64,000 nt of DNA. Origin: CAYLZW01 sp964388085. Lineage in GTDB: Bacteria > Myxococcota > UBA727 > CAYLZW01. The notes under the pieces were generated by a model. It was not told the DNA's origin, did no database searches, and saw nothing but the letters and a program-made list of their open reading frames with translations. Below are positions 54,991 to 63,209 of the stretch, piece after piece (within the stretch, counting starts at the first letter, position 1; the number at the start of each line of letters is the position of its first letter). The position numbers and the translations under genes were made by a program. The stretch covers positions 1 to 64,000 of the forward strand of contig CAYLZW010000002.1 of NCBI GenBank assembly GCA_964388085.1. Reading direction: 5' to 3'.

Positions 54991-55376
54991 CGAAGGGGAG
55001 CACCGGAACGACGCGCTGGGTGATCCCCGAGGGGTACATCCCGGGCGAGAGCCACGGACCGGCGCCGGCGATGACGAGCCACGAGACCGCGTGCATGTTG
55101 AACACGGGGGACCAAGATGCACACGTCGAGATCTGGATCTATTTCCACGACCGCGCGCCCGCTGGTCCCTTCGTCGTCGTCGTGCCCGCCGAGCGCACGC
55201 TACACCTGCGCTTCAACGACCTGCGCGAGCCCGAGGCGATCCCGAAGGAGACCGACTATGCGTCGCTGATCCTCTCGGACGTCCCCATCGTCGTGCAGCA
55301 CACGCGCCTCGACTCGCGCCAAGCGGAGCTATCGCTGCTCTCGACGATGGCCTTCCCCGACGAGCGCACGCCCTAG
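54987..55376 (+). CDS. Sensory-rhodopsin-transducer-like protein (ASRT family)
   Basis: The product has 129 residues and matches Anabaena sensory rhodopsin transducer over its whole length: WVIPEGYIPGESHGPAPAMT, SHETACMLNTGDQDAHVEIW, FHDRAPAGPF, LHLRFNDLREPEAIP, TDYASLILSDVPIVVQHTRL and DSRQAELSLLSTMAF. The family forms a small beta-sandwich tetramer. It was found with a microbial rhodopsin in Anabaena, but most homologues occur without rhodopsin and near sugar-metabolism genes, and carbohydrate binding has been proposed. Here it is the last gene of a catabolic operon, and no rhodopsin gene is seen. GGGAGG stands five bases before the ATG. Confidence 0.92.
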   Translation: MTKGSTGTTRWVIPEGYIPGESHGPAPAMTSHETACMLNTGDQDAHVEIWIYFHDRAPAGPFVVVVPAERTLHLRFNDLREPEAIPKETDYASLILSDVPIVVQHTRLDSRQAELSLLSTMAFPDERTP

Positions 55377-55533
55377 ACGGGCCGAGCGCCGCAAGCGGTG
55401 CGTCCGTCTCATCCCCTGCCGCCGCGGCCTACGAAGTAGCGCCCGTCCCTCGAGTCCTGACAAGATCGGCAAGCTCGGGGGTCGCAGGCGATAGCGCTCG
55501 CGACGTCGCCGACGGAAGGGCACGCGTCGGGGG

Positions 55534-57957
55534 ATGTCGAAGCCGCACGAGAAAGACGACACGACGGGTCGCGCGGGACCGGCGGCGACGGGCGATCCGA
55601 CGCTCGAGCTCGAGAGCGCCGCGAGCGGCGACGGCGGGCATGACGAGTTCGACGGCCCCACGCAGCTCGTCGACCCCGGCGCCTACGCGGCCACCGTGTC
55701 GAAGACCCAGCGCAGCGAAGAGCAGGACGCCGACGAGACAGAGCTGCGACAGCCTCGGGGAGACGCCGACGACACGGTGATTCGCGCGAGCAGCAGCTCC
55801 CCGACGAGCGGCGGGCTGTTCCCCGACACGGGCCTGCAGCTGCCGCAACGGCTCGGTCAATACACGCTGGTCGAGCTGCTCGGGCTCGGCGGCATGGCCG
55901 AGGTGTTCCGCGCGCAACAAGACGGCCCCTCGGGGTTTCGCCGCGAGCTCGTCATCAAGCGCATCCACCCGCACCTCTCCATCGACGAGCGCTTCGTGCA
56001 GATGTTCCTGCGCGAGGCGCGCGTCGCGCAGGGGCTGCAGCACCGCAACATCGTGCGCATCGATGAGCTCGGCGTCGACAAGGGCATCTACTTCATCGCC
56101 ATGGAGCTCGTGGACGGGCTGACGCTGCAGCGCCTCGCACGCCGCGCCTGGCGCAGCGGGCTCAGCGTGCCGATGGAGCTCATCGTCGCCGCCGCGGCCG
56201 ACGCCGCCACCGCGCTCAACTACGCGCATAGCTACATCGACCCCGACGGGAGCGCGCGCCGCATCGTCCACCGCGACGTCAGCCCCGACAACCTCATCAT
56301 CGATCGCGCGGGCAACACCAAGCTGCTCGACTTCGGCGTCGCCAAGGCCGCGGGCTCCATCTCCGTCACGCGCGCGGGGGAGGTGAAGGGCAAGGTGCCT
56401 TATATGGCGCCCGAGCAGTTGCACGGCCGGCCCCTCGACGGGCGCTCGGACCTCTACTCGCTCGGCGCGACCCTGTACTGGCTGCTCACCGGCAAGCGGC
56501 CGTTCCGTGGCGAGACGGACCTCGAGGTGATGCAGGCCATCGCCTACCAGGAGCCGGTCCCGCCGCGGGAGCTCAACGGCGAGATCCCGGAGGTGCTCGA
56601 GCGGGTCGTCTTGCGCCTGCTCTCGAAGCAGCCCGATGGCCGCCACGCCAACGGCCAGCAGCTCGCCGACGAGCTCACCGCCATGGTGCTGCCTTCGCGG
56701 CGAGACGTCGCGTCCTTCGTCGAGGAGGCCATGGCGCTCGACAAAGCCGACGACAACGATCCGATCAGCGTCTCGAGCTTCATCGCGGCCACGCCGCGTA
56801 CGACGCACTTCGTCGCGGAGTCCCGGCGGCTGTGGCTCGAGCGCTACCTCCCCGAGGAGGACGGCGCCGCTCCCTCCGTGCCGGCGGCGCCCGAGCCGAC
56901 CGAGACCGCCCGCTTCCACGACGACATGCAGCTACTCGCCGACGCGGACCTCGAGGAGCTCGAGGAGGCCGACGTCGGCGACGGCGATCCCGGCGCGCTG
57001 CAAGCGAGCGACGCGCCGGAGCCGGAGCGCCGCGCGACCGCGCCGCTCGGACCGCTCGGCCTCGAGGACGCCGCCGTCGTCGAGCCGCACGCCGCACCCA
57101 CGCCGGACGTGCCTCCGCGCCGCCTCCCCGTCACGGCGATGGGAGCGGGCGCCGCGGCCGCGGTGGTGCTCGCCGGGATCGGCTGGGCGCTCTCCGGCAG
57201 CGACGAGCCCGCGCTGCGGACGCTCCCCTCCCCCGCCGTCATGGCCGCCAGCGGAGCGGGGAAGGACGGGAAGGCCGGCGGCGACGGCGACTGGAGCTTC
57301 CTCGGGGAAGAACCTTCCACGCTCGAAGGCGCGCGCGACGACGACACAGAGCGACCGACGAGCGACGACGAGCACACGCAGGCGGGCGCCGCCGAGAAGC
57401 GCGCGCCCCAGGTGACGAACCCCGGCGCTGGCATGGAGCACACCGTCGCGACGAACGCGGGCGAGAATGACGACGACGTCGCAGAACGGACGCAGCGCGC
57501 GTCAGCCGGCGAGAGCGAGGGCAGCGCGAGCAGACAGCAGGCTCATCGCGCCGCGATCCCGACGATCACCGTGGAAGCGCTCGGTCCCGCGAGCGTCGCC
57601 TGGCGCCTCGGTCGACGCACCCTCGGCACCGGCTCGACGACGCTCCAGGTGCCCGAGGGTACGACGGCGCTCTCGGCCTATCACCGCACGCGCAAGGTCC
57701 GGACGCGCATCCCCGTTCGCAACGGCAAGGTGAGCTACGACGACGCGCCCACCGGCACGCTCGACATCCGCGTCGTGCCCTACGCGACGATCTACGCGGG
57801 CAGCGAAAAGCTGTGGAAGGTGCCTGCGCCGCCGCGCGCCGTCCCCACGGGCACCTACACCCTGCGCATCGAGTACGACGGCAGGTCGAAGACGGAGACC
57901 GTCGTCGTCGAGAAGGGCGGGACCGCGAAGGTGCGCGTCAACATGATGGCGCCGTGA
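55534..57957 (+). CDS. Membrane-anchored Hanks-type Ser/Thr kinase with PEGA-like C-terminal domain
   Basis: The product has 807 residues. An acidic, low-complexity N-terminal 105 residues precede the kinase domain (about 110-380): LGLGGMAEVFRAQQ, VIKRIHPHL, HRDVSPDN near 247 and LLDFGVAKA near 266, then VPYMAPEQ; all catalytic residues are present. A long acidic linker leads to a single membrane helix near 531-552 (GAGAAAAVVLAGIGWAL). The outer part is disordered and then beta-rich (TITVEALGPASVAWRL, GTLDIRVVPYATIYAGSEKL, PTGTYTLRIEYDG), like PEGA domains of surface-associated proteins. The kinase would face the cytoplasm and the PEGA-like part the periplasm. It is convergent with the small membrane protein gene. 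Confidence 0.9.
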   Translation: MSKPHEKDDTTGRAGPAATGDPTLELESAASGDGGHDEFDGPTQLVDPGAYAATVSKTQRSEEQDADETELRQPRGDADDTVIRASSSSPTSGGLFPDTGLQLPQRLGQYTLVELLGLGGMAEVFRAQQDGPSGFRRELVIKRIHPHLSIDERFVQMFLREARVAQGLQHRNIVRIDELGVDKGIYFIAMELVDGLTLQRLARRAWRSGLSVPMELIVAAAADAATALNYAHSYIDPDGSARRIVHRDVSPDNLIIDRAGNTKLLDFGVAKAAGSISVTRAGEVKGKVPYMAPEQLHGRPLDGRSDLYSLGATLYWLLTGKRPFRGETDLEVMQAIAYQEPVPPRELNGEIPEVLERVVLRLLSKQPDGRHANGQQLADELTAMVLPSRRDVASFVEEAMALDKADDNDPISVSSFIAATPRTTHFVAESRRLWLERYLPEEDGAAPSVPAAPEPTETARFHDDMQLLADADLEELEEADVGDGDPGALQASDAPEPERRATAPLGPLGLEDAAVVEPHAAPTPDVPPRRLPVTAMGAGAAAAVVLAGIGWALSGSDEPALRTLPSPAVMAASGAGKDGKAGGDGDWSFLGEEPSTLEGARDDDTERPTSDDEHTQAGAAEKRAPQVTNPGAGMEHTVATNAGENDDDVAERTQRASAGESEGSASRQQAHRAAIPTITVEALGPASVAWRLGRRTLGTGSTTLQVPEGTTALSAYHRTRKVRTRIPVRNGKVSYDDAPTGTLDIRVVPYATIYAGSEKLWKVPAPPRAVPTGTYTLRIEYDGRSKTETVVVEKGGTAKVRVNMMAP

Positions 57958-57974
57958 GCGTGCGCCATGTGGGC

Positions 57975-58652
57975 TCATTCCTCGAGCCGATCGAACGCGA
58001 TCAGCGCGGCGCCGGCGCCGGCGAGCGCGATGCCGGCCACGCCCAGGACGGCGGCCGTCGCGACCTGCGCGTTCGCGGCCTGGAGCGGGTTCGAGGCGTC
58101 GATTTGAAACGCCTCCGGGTCGCTCGCCGACGCGAGGCTGCCCGCCGTCAGGGCGCCGAACAACGCCGCTCCGCCGAGCCCTACGACGCCGAGCCCCGCC
58201 ATCGTGCCGCCCGCGATGAGCAGCAGCGGTAGCTCTTCCCCCGCGGGCGCTCTTTGGGCGGCGGGCGCCTGCTCGGCGGCGATCGGCTCCGCGGCGGCCG
58301 CGGCGGCCTCGGCGAGCGCCGCCACCTCCGCGCGCTGCTCGTCGAGAAACCCGCGAACTTTCGGCGGCGCGATCTCGGGCGGCACGACGTCGAGTCTGAG
58401 CTCGAGCGCGCGACGCGCGGCCGCCTTCGCGCCCTCGTCGTCACCGACGCCCGCACGACACATGGACTCCCACACGGCCAGCGTCGCGCGCTCGTCGTCG
58501 CTGCGGCCCTCCTCGGCGGACGCCGCGCGGAAGCGCTCGAGGGCGAGCTCGAACTCGAGGTCCTGATACGCGGCGAGGCCCTCTTGGAACGCAGGGCTGT
58601 CCGCGAGAGCGCCAGCGACAGCGAGCCACGCAGCCAGTGTCAAAACGAACAT
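57975..58652 (-). CDS. Small periplasmic/membrane protein of unknown function
   Basis: The product has 225 residues. A signal peptide covers about residues 1-17 (MFVLTLAAWLAVAGALA). A TPR-like helical region follows (FQEGLAAYQDLEFELALERF), then an Ala/Glu-rich helix, and two hydrophobic segments near 145-170 and 195-218. This layout (short TPR-like sensor plus C-terminal membrane hairpin) is frequent in myxobacterial proteins lying next to kinase genes. The position tail to tail with the membrane kinase suggests a link, but nothing proves it. The start at 58652 was chosen because it begins the signal peptide; the longer frame to 58952 is antisense to the next gene. Confidence 0.75.
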   Translation of the reverse strand: MFVLTLAAWLAVAGALADSPAFQEGLAAYQDLEFELALERFRAASAEEGRSDDERATLAVWESMCRAGVGDDEGAKAAARRALELRLDVVPPEIAPPKVRGFLDEQRAEVAALAEAAAAAAEPIAAEQAPAAQRAPAGEELPLLLIAGGTMAGLGVVGLGGAALFGALTAGSLASASDPEAFQIDASNPLQAANAQVATAAVLGVAGIALAGAGAALIAFDRLEE

Positions 58653-58755
58653 GGCGCCGAGAGTATCAAAAGCGCGGGTACCCGCGTCACTCCGCCACCG
58701 CCCCCAAAGGGGTTGTTGACCCTTGCATGAACTCGCTAAGCAGGGAGACTCGAGC

Positions 58756-60873
58756 ATGAGGTGCACGGTGCGACGTTCGACGCAGGCCCGAACGCGACGG
58801 AACGCAGCGGCAGCGGTGCTTTGCTGCGCCGCCGTCGGCATCATCGCGCTCAGCGCCGCCGAGCAGGGGCACTCGAAGAAGGCCTTCGCGAAGAAGGAAG
58901 ACAAGCGCTGCTCGCACTGCCACGACAACCCGAACGGAGGCGGGCCCCGCAACCTGACCGGCCTCTACTACCAGGCAATGAGCGAGCTGCCCGCCGGGCT
59001 CTCGCGTGGGGAGACCGAGGCGGTCGTCGACAGGTGGCTCGACGAGGTGACGCACACGACGCCTGACCTCGTGTGGCGTCACACCCCCGTGATGGCGTTG
59101 GCCGACGTCGCGAAGCCCGCCTACGAGCGGGCCAGCGACCTCGAGATCCTGCGGCGCATGTCCCTCGACCTACGCGGGGCGCCGCCCAGCGCGCGTGACG
59201 TCGACGAGGTGTCCTCGGGCCGGAAATCGCTCGACGACAAGCTCGAGCAGTACCTCGCCAGCGACGACTTCGTGCGCACCTTCGAGCTCTACCACATGGA
59301 CCTCGTGCGCCCGCGTACGGGCATCTTCAACAAAGCGGCCTCCCTCTCGCTGGTGCACGAGCGGCGGACGCCGGCGGGTACGGTGTTCACGTCGTCGCGC
59401 GTCGGTGACGAGCTCAAGAGCGGTGACTGCGACGCGGACAAGGTCGTCGAGGTGAGCCCCTATTGGGACCGCAAGGAGCGCGTGAAGGTCTGTCGCAAGA
59501 GCGCCCGCGAGGAGCGCTACGCGACGACGGAGGCCGGCGCCCAGATCGACTGTGCGACCGAGATCGGGCAGCGCTCGGGGCTCTGCGGCTGCGGGCCGAA
59601 CCTCGTGTACTGCTATCGGAAGAAAGACCGCGGCTACGTGAAGAAGTCGATGCTCCAGGAGGGCGCGCGCGTCGCCATGGAGATAGTCGAGCGAGACCTG
59701 CCCTACTCGCAGGTGCTCACCGCCGACTGGAGCATGTGGAACGGCCGCCTCGAGCACTTCTACGCGCGCCTCGACGGCCGGCTCGGCGAGCTGAAGGACG
59801 CCGACGTCTACCGGCCCTTCCACCGCGTCGAGCGGGACCCGCGGCACTCGGGCGTGCTCACGACGCACTCGTACCTGAACTTCTTCTACAACGGCCGGCG
59901 CTGGGCGCAGCGGACCTTCGAGAGCTTCCTCTGCCACGACACCTGGCCGGACTACGAGCTGCTCGACGAGCACGAGGGCAAGCCGCCGGTGCCCTACCGG
60001 CATCACCCGACGGCCAAGGCCGAGATCAACGTCAACTCCGGTCGCGCCTGCGCCGCCTGTCACCTGCAGCTCGACGGGCTGAGTCGCGTGAAGGACCGCT
60101 GGGACAACTTCGGGCAGTACTACGACCTCGCGAACGTGCCGCAGAGCATCAACTTCCTCGGCGAGACGGTCGACGGCATGGACGCGTTCGGGCGCGCGCT
60201 CGCCAAGTCCGATGTCTTTCTCGACTGCGCCGTGAGCCAGGCCTGGGAGCACTTCCTCGGGCATCGCTTCGAGCCGAAGGAGGTGCGGACGCGTCGCGCC
60301 CTCCTCGGTGAGCTGAAGAGCAGCGGCGAGAGCTTCAAGTCGCTCCTCCGGGCCATCGTCCGGAGCGACGAATACCGCGCGAAGGACGCGCTCAAGATCA
60401 TGGAGCGTGAGCTGTATTGGCGCTCCATGGAGCGCATCACGGGCGTGAAGTGGCGCGTCGGCAAAAAGCGCGGCTTCGACGTGTTCTACGACAAGGTCGC
60501 CGGCATGGATTATCGGAAGATCGAGGAGCGCGACCGCTCTCCGAGCCAGGGGCACTCGCTCGTCCAGTACAAGGCCGCGGCCGAGACCTGTGACATCGCC
60601 ATCGACCGCGATGAGGAGCGAGCCGCCGCCGAGCGCAAGATGCTCGCCGACGTCGACGACGTGGACGAGGCCCCGAGCGACGCCGAGCTCGATGCGGTGC
60701 TGAACGACTGGTACACGCGGATCTACGCGCGCCCGCTCTCGCTCGTGCCGGACGACGAGAAGCAGCTGATGCGCGGGCTCTTCAAGCGCGTGAGCGACGA
60801 GCACTCGCCGGCGGATGGTTATAAGGCGGTGTGCACGGCCCTGTTCGCGTCCGCGGACTTCGCCCTCTATTGA
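58756..60873 (+). CDS. DUF1549/DUF1588-like exported cytochrome protein
   Basis: The product has 705 residues with an Arg-rich signal peptide (hydrophobic core AAAVLCCAAVGIIALSAA). A first haem site CSHCH is near residue 53, a second CAACH near 433. Between them are RMSLDLRGAPPSARDVDE and LDDKLEQYLASDDFVRTFEL, which resemble the DUF1549 pattern. GRACAACHLQLDGLSRVKDR and then HFLGHRFEPKEVRTRRALLG with FKSLLRAIVRSDEY resemble DUF1588/DUF1585. Such proteins are common in Planctomycetes and Myxococcota and form a set with DUF1501 proteins. Their reaction is not established; redox processing of polymers has been suggested. The ATG at 58756 has GGGAG upstream. The DUF1501 gene follows after 54 bases. 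Confidence 0.85.
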   Translation: MRCTVRRSTQARTRRNAAAAVLCCAAVGIIALSAAEQGHSKKAFAKKEDKRCSHCHDNPNGGGPRNLTGLYYQAMSELPAGLSRGETEAVVDRWLDEVTHTTPDLVWRHTPVMALADVAKPAYERASDLEILRRMSLDLRGAPPSARDVDEVSSGRKSLDDKLEQYLASDDFVRTFELYHMDLVRPRTGIFNKAASLSLVHERRTPAGTVFTSSRVGDELKSGDCDADKVVEVSPYWDRKERVKVCRKSAREERYATTEAGAQIDCATEIGQRSGLCGCGPNLVYCYRKKDRGYVKKSMLQEGARVAMEIVERDLPYSQVLTADWSMWNGRLEHFYARLDGRLGELKDADVYRPFHRVERDPRHSGVLTTHSYLNFFYNGRRWAQRTFESFLCHDTWPDYELLDEHEGKPPVPYRHHPTAKAEINVNSGRACAACHLQLDGLSRVKDRWDNFGQYYDLANVPQSINFLGETVDGMDAFGRALAKSDVFLDCAVSQAWEHFLGHRFEPKEVRTRRALLGELKSSGESFKSLLRAIVRSDEYRAKDALKIMERELYWRSMERITGVKWRVGKKRGFDVFYDKVAGMDYRKIEERDRSPSQGHSLVQYKAAAETCDIAIDRDEERAAAERKMLADVDDVDEAPSDAELDAVLNDWYTRIYARPLSLVPDDEKQLMRGLFKRVSDEHSPADGYKAVCTALFASADFALY

Positions 60874-60927
60874 GCCTCGCCGAAGCTCGTGCGATCCCAG
60901 GACGTGCTCTGCGACGGATGACCGACG

Positions 60928-62259
60928 ATGGATGACACCAAGCTGAACCGACGATCGCTGCTGGCGCGCATGGCGCTCGCCGGTGGGGCGCTCGTGCTGC
61001 CGTCGTCCGCGTGGATCGCCTGTCGTCCCGAGCGCGAGGAGCCGCCGGTGTCGAGCGAGCGACGCAGCGACCGCTACTTCGTGTTCTATTACATGATGGG
61101 CGGCTGGGACCTGACGCTGCTGTCCGATCCGCTCATCGAGAGGGGCCGCATCTCCACGCAGTACGAGCCGTCCGAGATCTTCGAGGCCGGACGACAGCGC
61201 TTTGGCCCCGCCATGCGGCCGGTGACGCCGTTCTTCGACCGCATGGCGATCATTCGCGGCATCGAGGCCCAGGCGCTGAACCATCCGCAGGCGCGCTTCC
61301 AGCTGGTGAGCGGCCACTTCAAAGAGCCCGGCGAGGAGGTCCAGGCGAGCCTGCAGACGCGCATCGCGGCCGCCATCGGCAAGCGCTATCCGCTGCCGAA
61401 CCTGTCGAGCGACGCCATGCGGCCCGCCGTCTACCTCGGTGAGATGGACGCGCACGTGAAGCCGCTGCGCATCGCCAGCGCGCGCCAGCTCGAGTCCCTC
61501 GCGCGCGTGGAGGGCGCCACCCCTGGCTACCGGAAGGACATCGAGGAGGTCATCGCCGCGCGTGATCGCGCGTTCGCCACACGTTACGAGAGCGCGCTCG
61601 CCGACGACTTCGTCTCCTACGCGCAGCTCGCGCGCGCGGCCGGCAACTCGGACCTCGTGGCGCGCGCCAAGCTCGCGGAGCCGGTCTCGTTGCCCGACGG
61701 CCTGAAGCATGTGCGGCCCGACAACCGCTGGGGCACCCAGGTGCAGCTCGCGGTCGAGTGCATCAAGCACGACATGGCGCCTTGCGTCACCGTCGGCAGC
61801 GGCGAGTTCGACTCGCACGACCGGAACGAGTACGTGTCACACCGGCAGAAGGTCGAGCGCGGCATGGAGACGGTAGCGGCCATCTGCCACGGGCTCCTTC
61901 GGCACCGGCTCGACGACGGCAGCACGCTGCTCGACAAGACGACCGTCTGCGTCTTCAGCGAGTTCAGCCGCGAGCCCTGGATCAACGAGCTCGGCGGCAA
62001 GCACCACTGGTCCGCTAACGCGGCCATGATCATCGGCAACGGCGTCAAGCGCTCGGCGCCCGGCGAGGGACCGGTTGTCTTCGGGGAGACCGACGACGGG
62101 CTCTTTCCCGTCCCCATCGACGCGGAGACGGGCAGCCGCACGAGCAAGAACGCCGACCTGCTGCTCATCACGCACGCGCTCTCGACGGTGCTCAGCATCG
62201 CCGGCGTGGATCCTGCCACGCACTTCGACGAGCCCCCCATCGCGGCGGTGCTCAGCTGA
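60928..62259 (+). CDS. DUF1501-family protein exported by Tat
   Basis: The product has 443 residues. The N-terminus is a twin-arginine signal: NRRSLLARMALAGGALVLP, so it is exported folded. The body matches DUF1501: YFVFYYMMGGWDLTLLSDPL, GIEAQALNHPQARFQLVSGH, VGSGEFDSHDRNEYVSHRQK, TVCVFSEFSREPW and LGGKHHWSANAAMIIGNGVK. The family belongs to the alkaline phosphatase/sulfatase-like fold, but no hydrolase activity is established. It pairs with the DUF1549/DUF1588-like protein upstream and with the cytochrome-like membrane protein downstream (start and stop share one base), so the three probably act together in the envelope. Confidence 0.9.
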   Translation: MDDTKLNRRSLLARMALAGGALVLPSSAWIACRPEREEPPVSSERRSDRYFVFYYMMGGWDLTLLSDPLIERGRISTQYEPSEIFEAGRQRFGPAMRPVTPFFDRMAIIRGIEAQALNHPQARFQLVSGHFKEPGEEVQASLQTRIAAAIGKRYPLPNLSSDAMRPAVYLGEMDAHVKPLRIASARQLESLARVEGATPGYRKDIEEVIAARDRAFATRYESALADDFVSYAQLARAAGNSDLVARAKLAEPVSLPDGLKHVRPDNRWGTQVQLAVECIKHDMAPCVTVGSGEFDSHDRNEYVSHRQKVERGMETVAAICHGLLRHRLDDGSTLLDKTTVCVFSEFSREPWINELGGKHHWSANAAMIIGNGVKRSAPGEGPVVFGETDDGLFPVPIDAETGSRTSKNADLLLITHALSTVLSIAGVDPATHFDEPPIAAVLS

Positions 62260-63119
62260 TGGACATCCTGATCGCGCTCTTCGGACGCTTTCACCCCATG
62301 CTCGTGCACTTCCCCATCGCGCTCCTCGTGGTGGCGACCGGGCTCCGCCTCGGCGCGCTCACGCTGAAGCGCCCGGCGTTGAATGCCGGCACGCGGGGGC
62401 TCGTCTATCTCGCCGCGGCATCGGCGGTGTTGTCTGCCGGCGCGGGCCTCGCCCTCGCGGCGGGCGACACCTGGCACGGGTCGTCGGCCGACACCCTCGA
62501 GCGACACAAGTGGCTGGCGCTCGCGGGAACTCTCATCGCCGTCGTCGCGGCGGCCCTCGAGCGTGCTCGTCCCCAGAAGGAGAATGATGTGATGAACGCG
62601 GTCCTCCTCGTCGTTTCCACCGGCCTCATCGCGGCGGGCGCTCACCTCGGCGGCAGCCTGGTCTTCGGTGACGACCACTTCTCGTCGGCCTTCGCTGCGC
62701 AGGAAGCTCCCGAGGTCGCCGCGGCCGACCCCGTGAAGGACGAGAAGGCGCCCGAGAAGAAGGCGCCCGAGAAGAAGGCGCCCGAGAAGAAGGCGCCCGA
62801 CGAGAAGAAGGCGCAGGCGAAGGTCGACTTCAAGACGCAGATCGAGCCCATCTTCGAGAAGTCGTGCCTGAAGTGCCACGGCGTGAAGAAGAAGAAGGGC
62901 GACCTGCGCCTCGATAAGCGCGAGTACGCGTTGAAGGGCGGCGAGAGCGGCGAGCCCGCCATCCTCCCCGGCAAGGGCGCCGAGTCGCACCTGTACAAGC
63001 TCATCACGCTGCCCGAGGACCACGAAGACGTCATGCCGGCCAAGGGCGACCTGCTCACCAAGGAGCAGCAGGAGCTCATCCGTCGCTGGATCGACGAGGG
63101 CGCTCACTGGTCGAAGTAG
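62259..63119 (+). CDS. DUF2231 membrane domain fused to Planctomycete-type cytochrome c
   Basis: The product has 286 residues. The membrane part has four hydrophobic helices, beginning with FHPMLVHFPIALLVVATGL, the DUF2231 signature, where His residues may bind haem. A Lys/Glu/Pro repeat linker leads to a C-terminal cytochrome domain (about 190-285): KTQIEPIFEKSCLKCHGVKK with a CxxCH haem site, then LRLDKREYALKGG and DVMPAKGDLLTKEQQELIRR with the distal Met. It would pass electrons in the envelope and is the electron-carrier candidate for the two proteins encoded upstream. The ATG shares a base with the upstream stop (TGATG). Confidence 0.88.
   Translation: MDILIALFGRFHPMLVHFPIALLVVATGLRLGALTLKRPALNAGTRGLVYLAAASAVLSAGAGLALAAGDTWHGSSADTLERHKWLALAGTLIAVVAAALERARPQKENDVMNAVLLVVSTGLIAAGAHLGGSLVFGDDHFSSAFAAQEAPEVAAADPVKDEKAPEKKAPEKKAPEKKAPDEKKAQAKVDFKTQIEPIFEKSCLKCHGVKKKKGDLRLDKREYALKGGESGEPAILPGKGAESHLYKLITLPEDHEDVMPAKGDLLTKEQQELIRRWIDEGAHWSK
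62742..62800 (+). repeat. 15-bp tandem repeat coding for (APEKK)n
   Basis: A unit of 15 bases, gcgcccgagaagaag, recurs about four times and codes for APEKK repeats. It forms the linker between the membrane part and the cytochrome domain. Such a repeat can vary in copy number between strains. Confidence 0.9.
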
Positions 63120-63151
63120 CTGCTCGTCGGAGAGACACAAGCTCTCTCGCC

Positions 63152-63190
63152 ACGCCGCGACGAAACACAAAGAAGGTGCCGTTGCGGCGT
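63152..63190. terminator. Possible bidirectional hairpin between convergent genes
   Basis: Arms acgccgcgac (63152-63161) and gttgcggcgt (63181-63190) pair over 10 bases with one G-U, with a 19-base loop. It lies in the 90-base gap between the cytochrome and pbpC gene ends. There is no T-run, so termination is unproven. A smaller hairpin (gagaga/tctctc) lies just upstream. Confidence 0.35.
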
Positions 63191-63209
63191 TGCGTGAGAT
63201 TCGTTTCGC

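Noticed and set aside
58716..58744. Promoter TTGACC before the cytochrome gene
   Set aside because: No acceptable -10 box at 15-19 bases was found.
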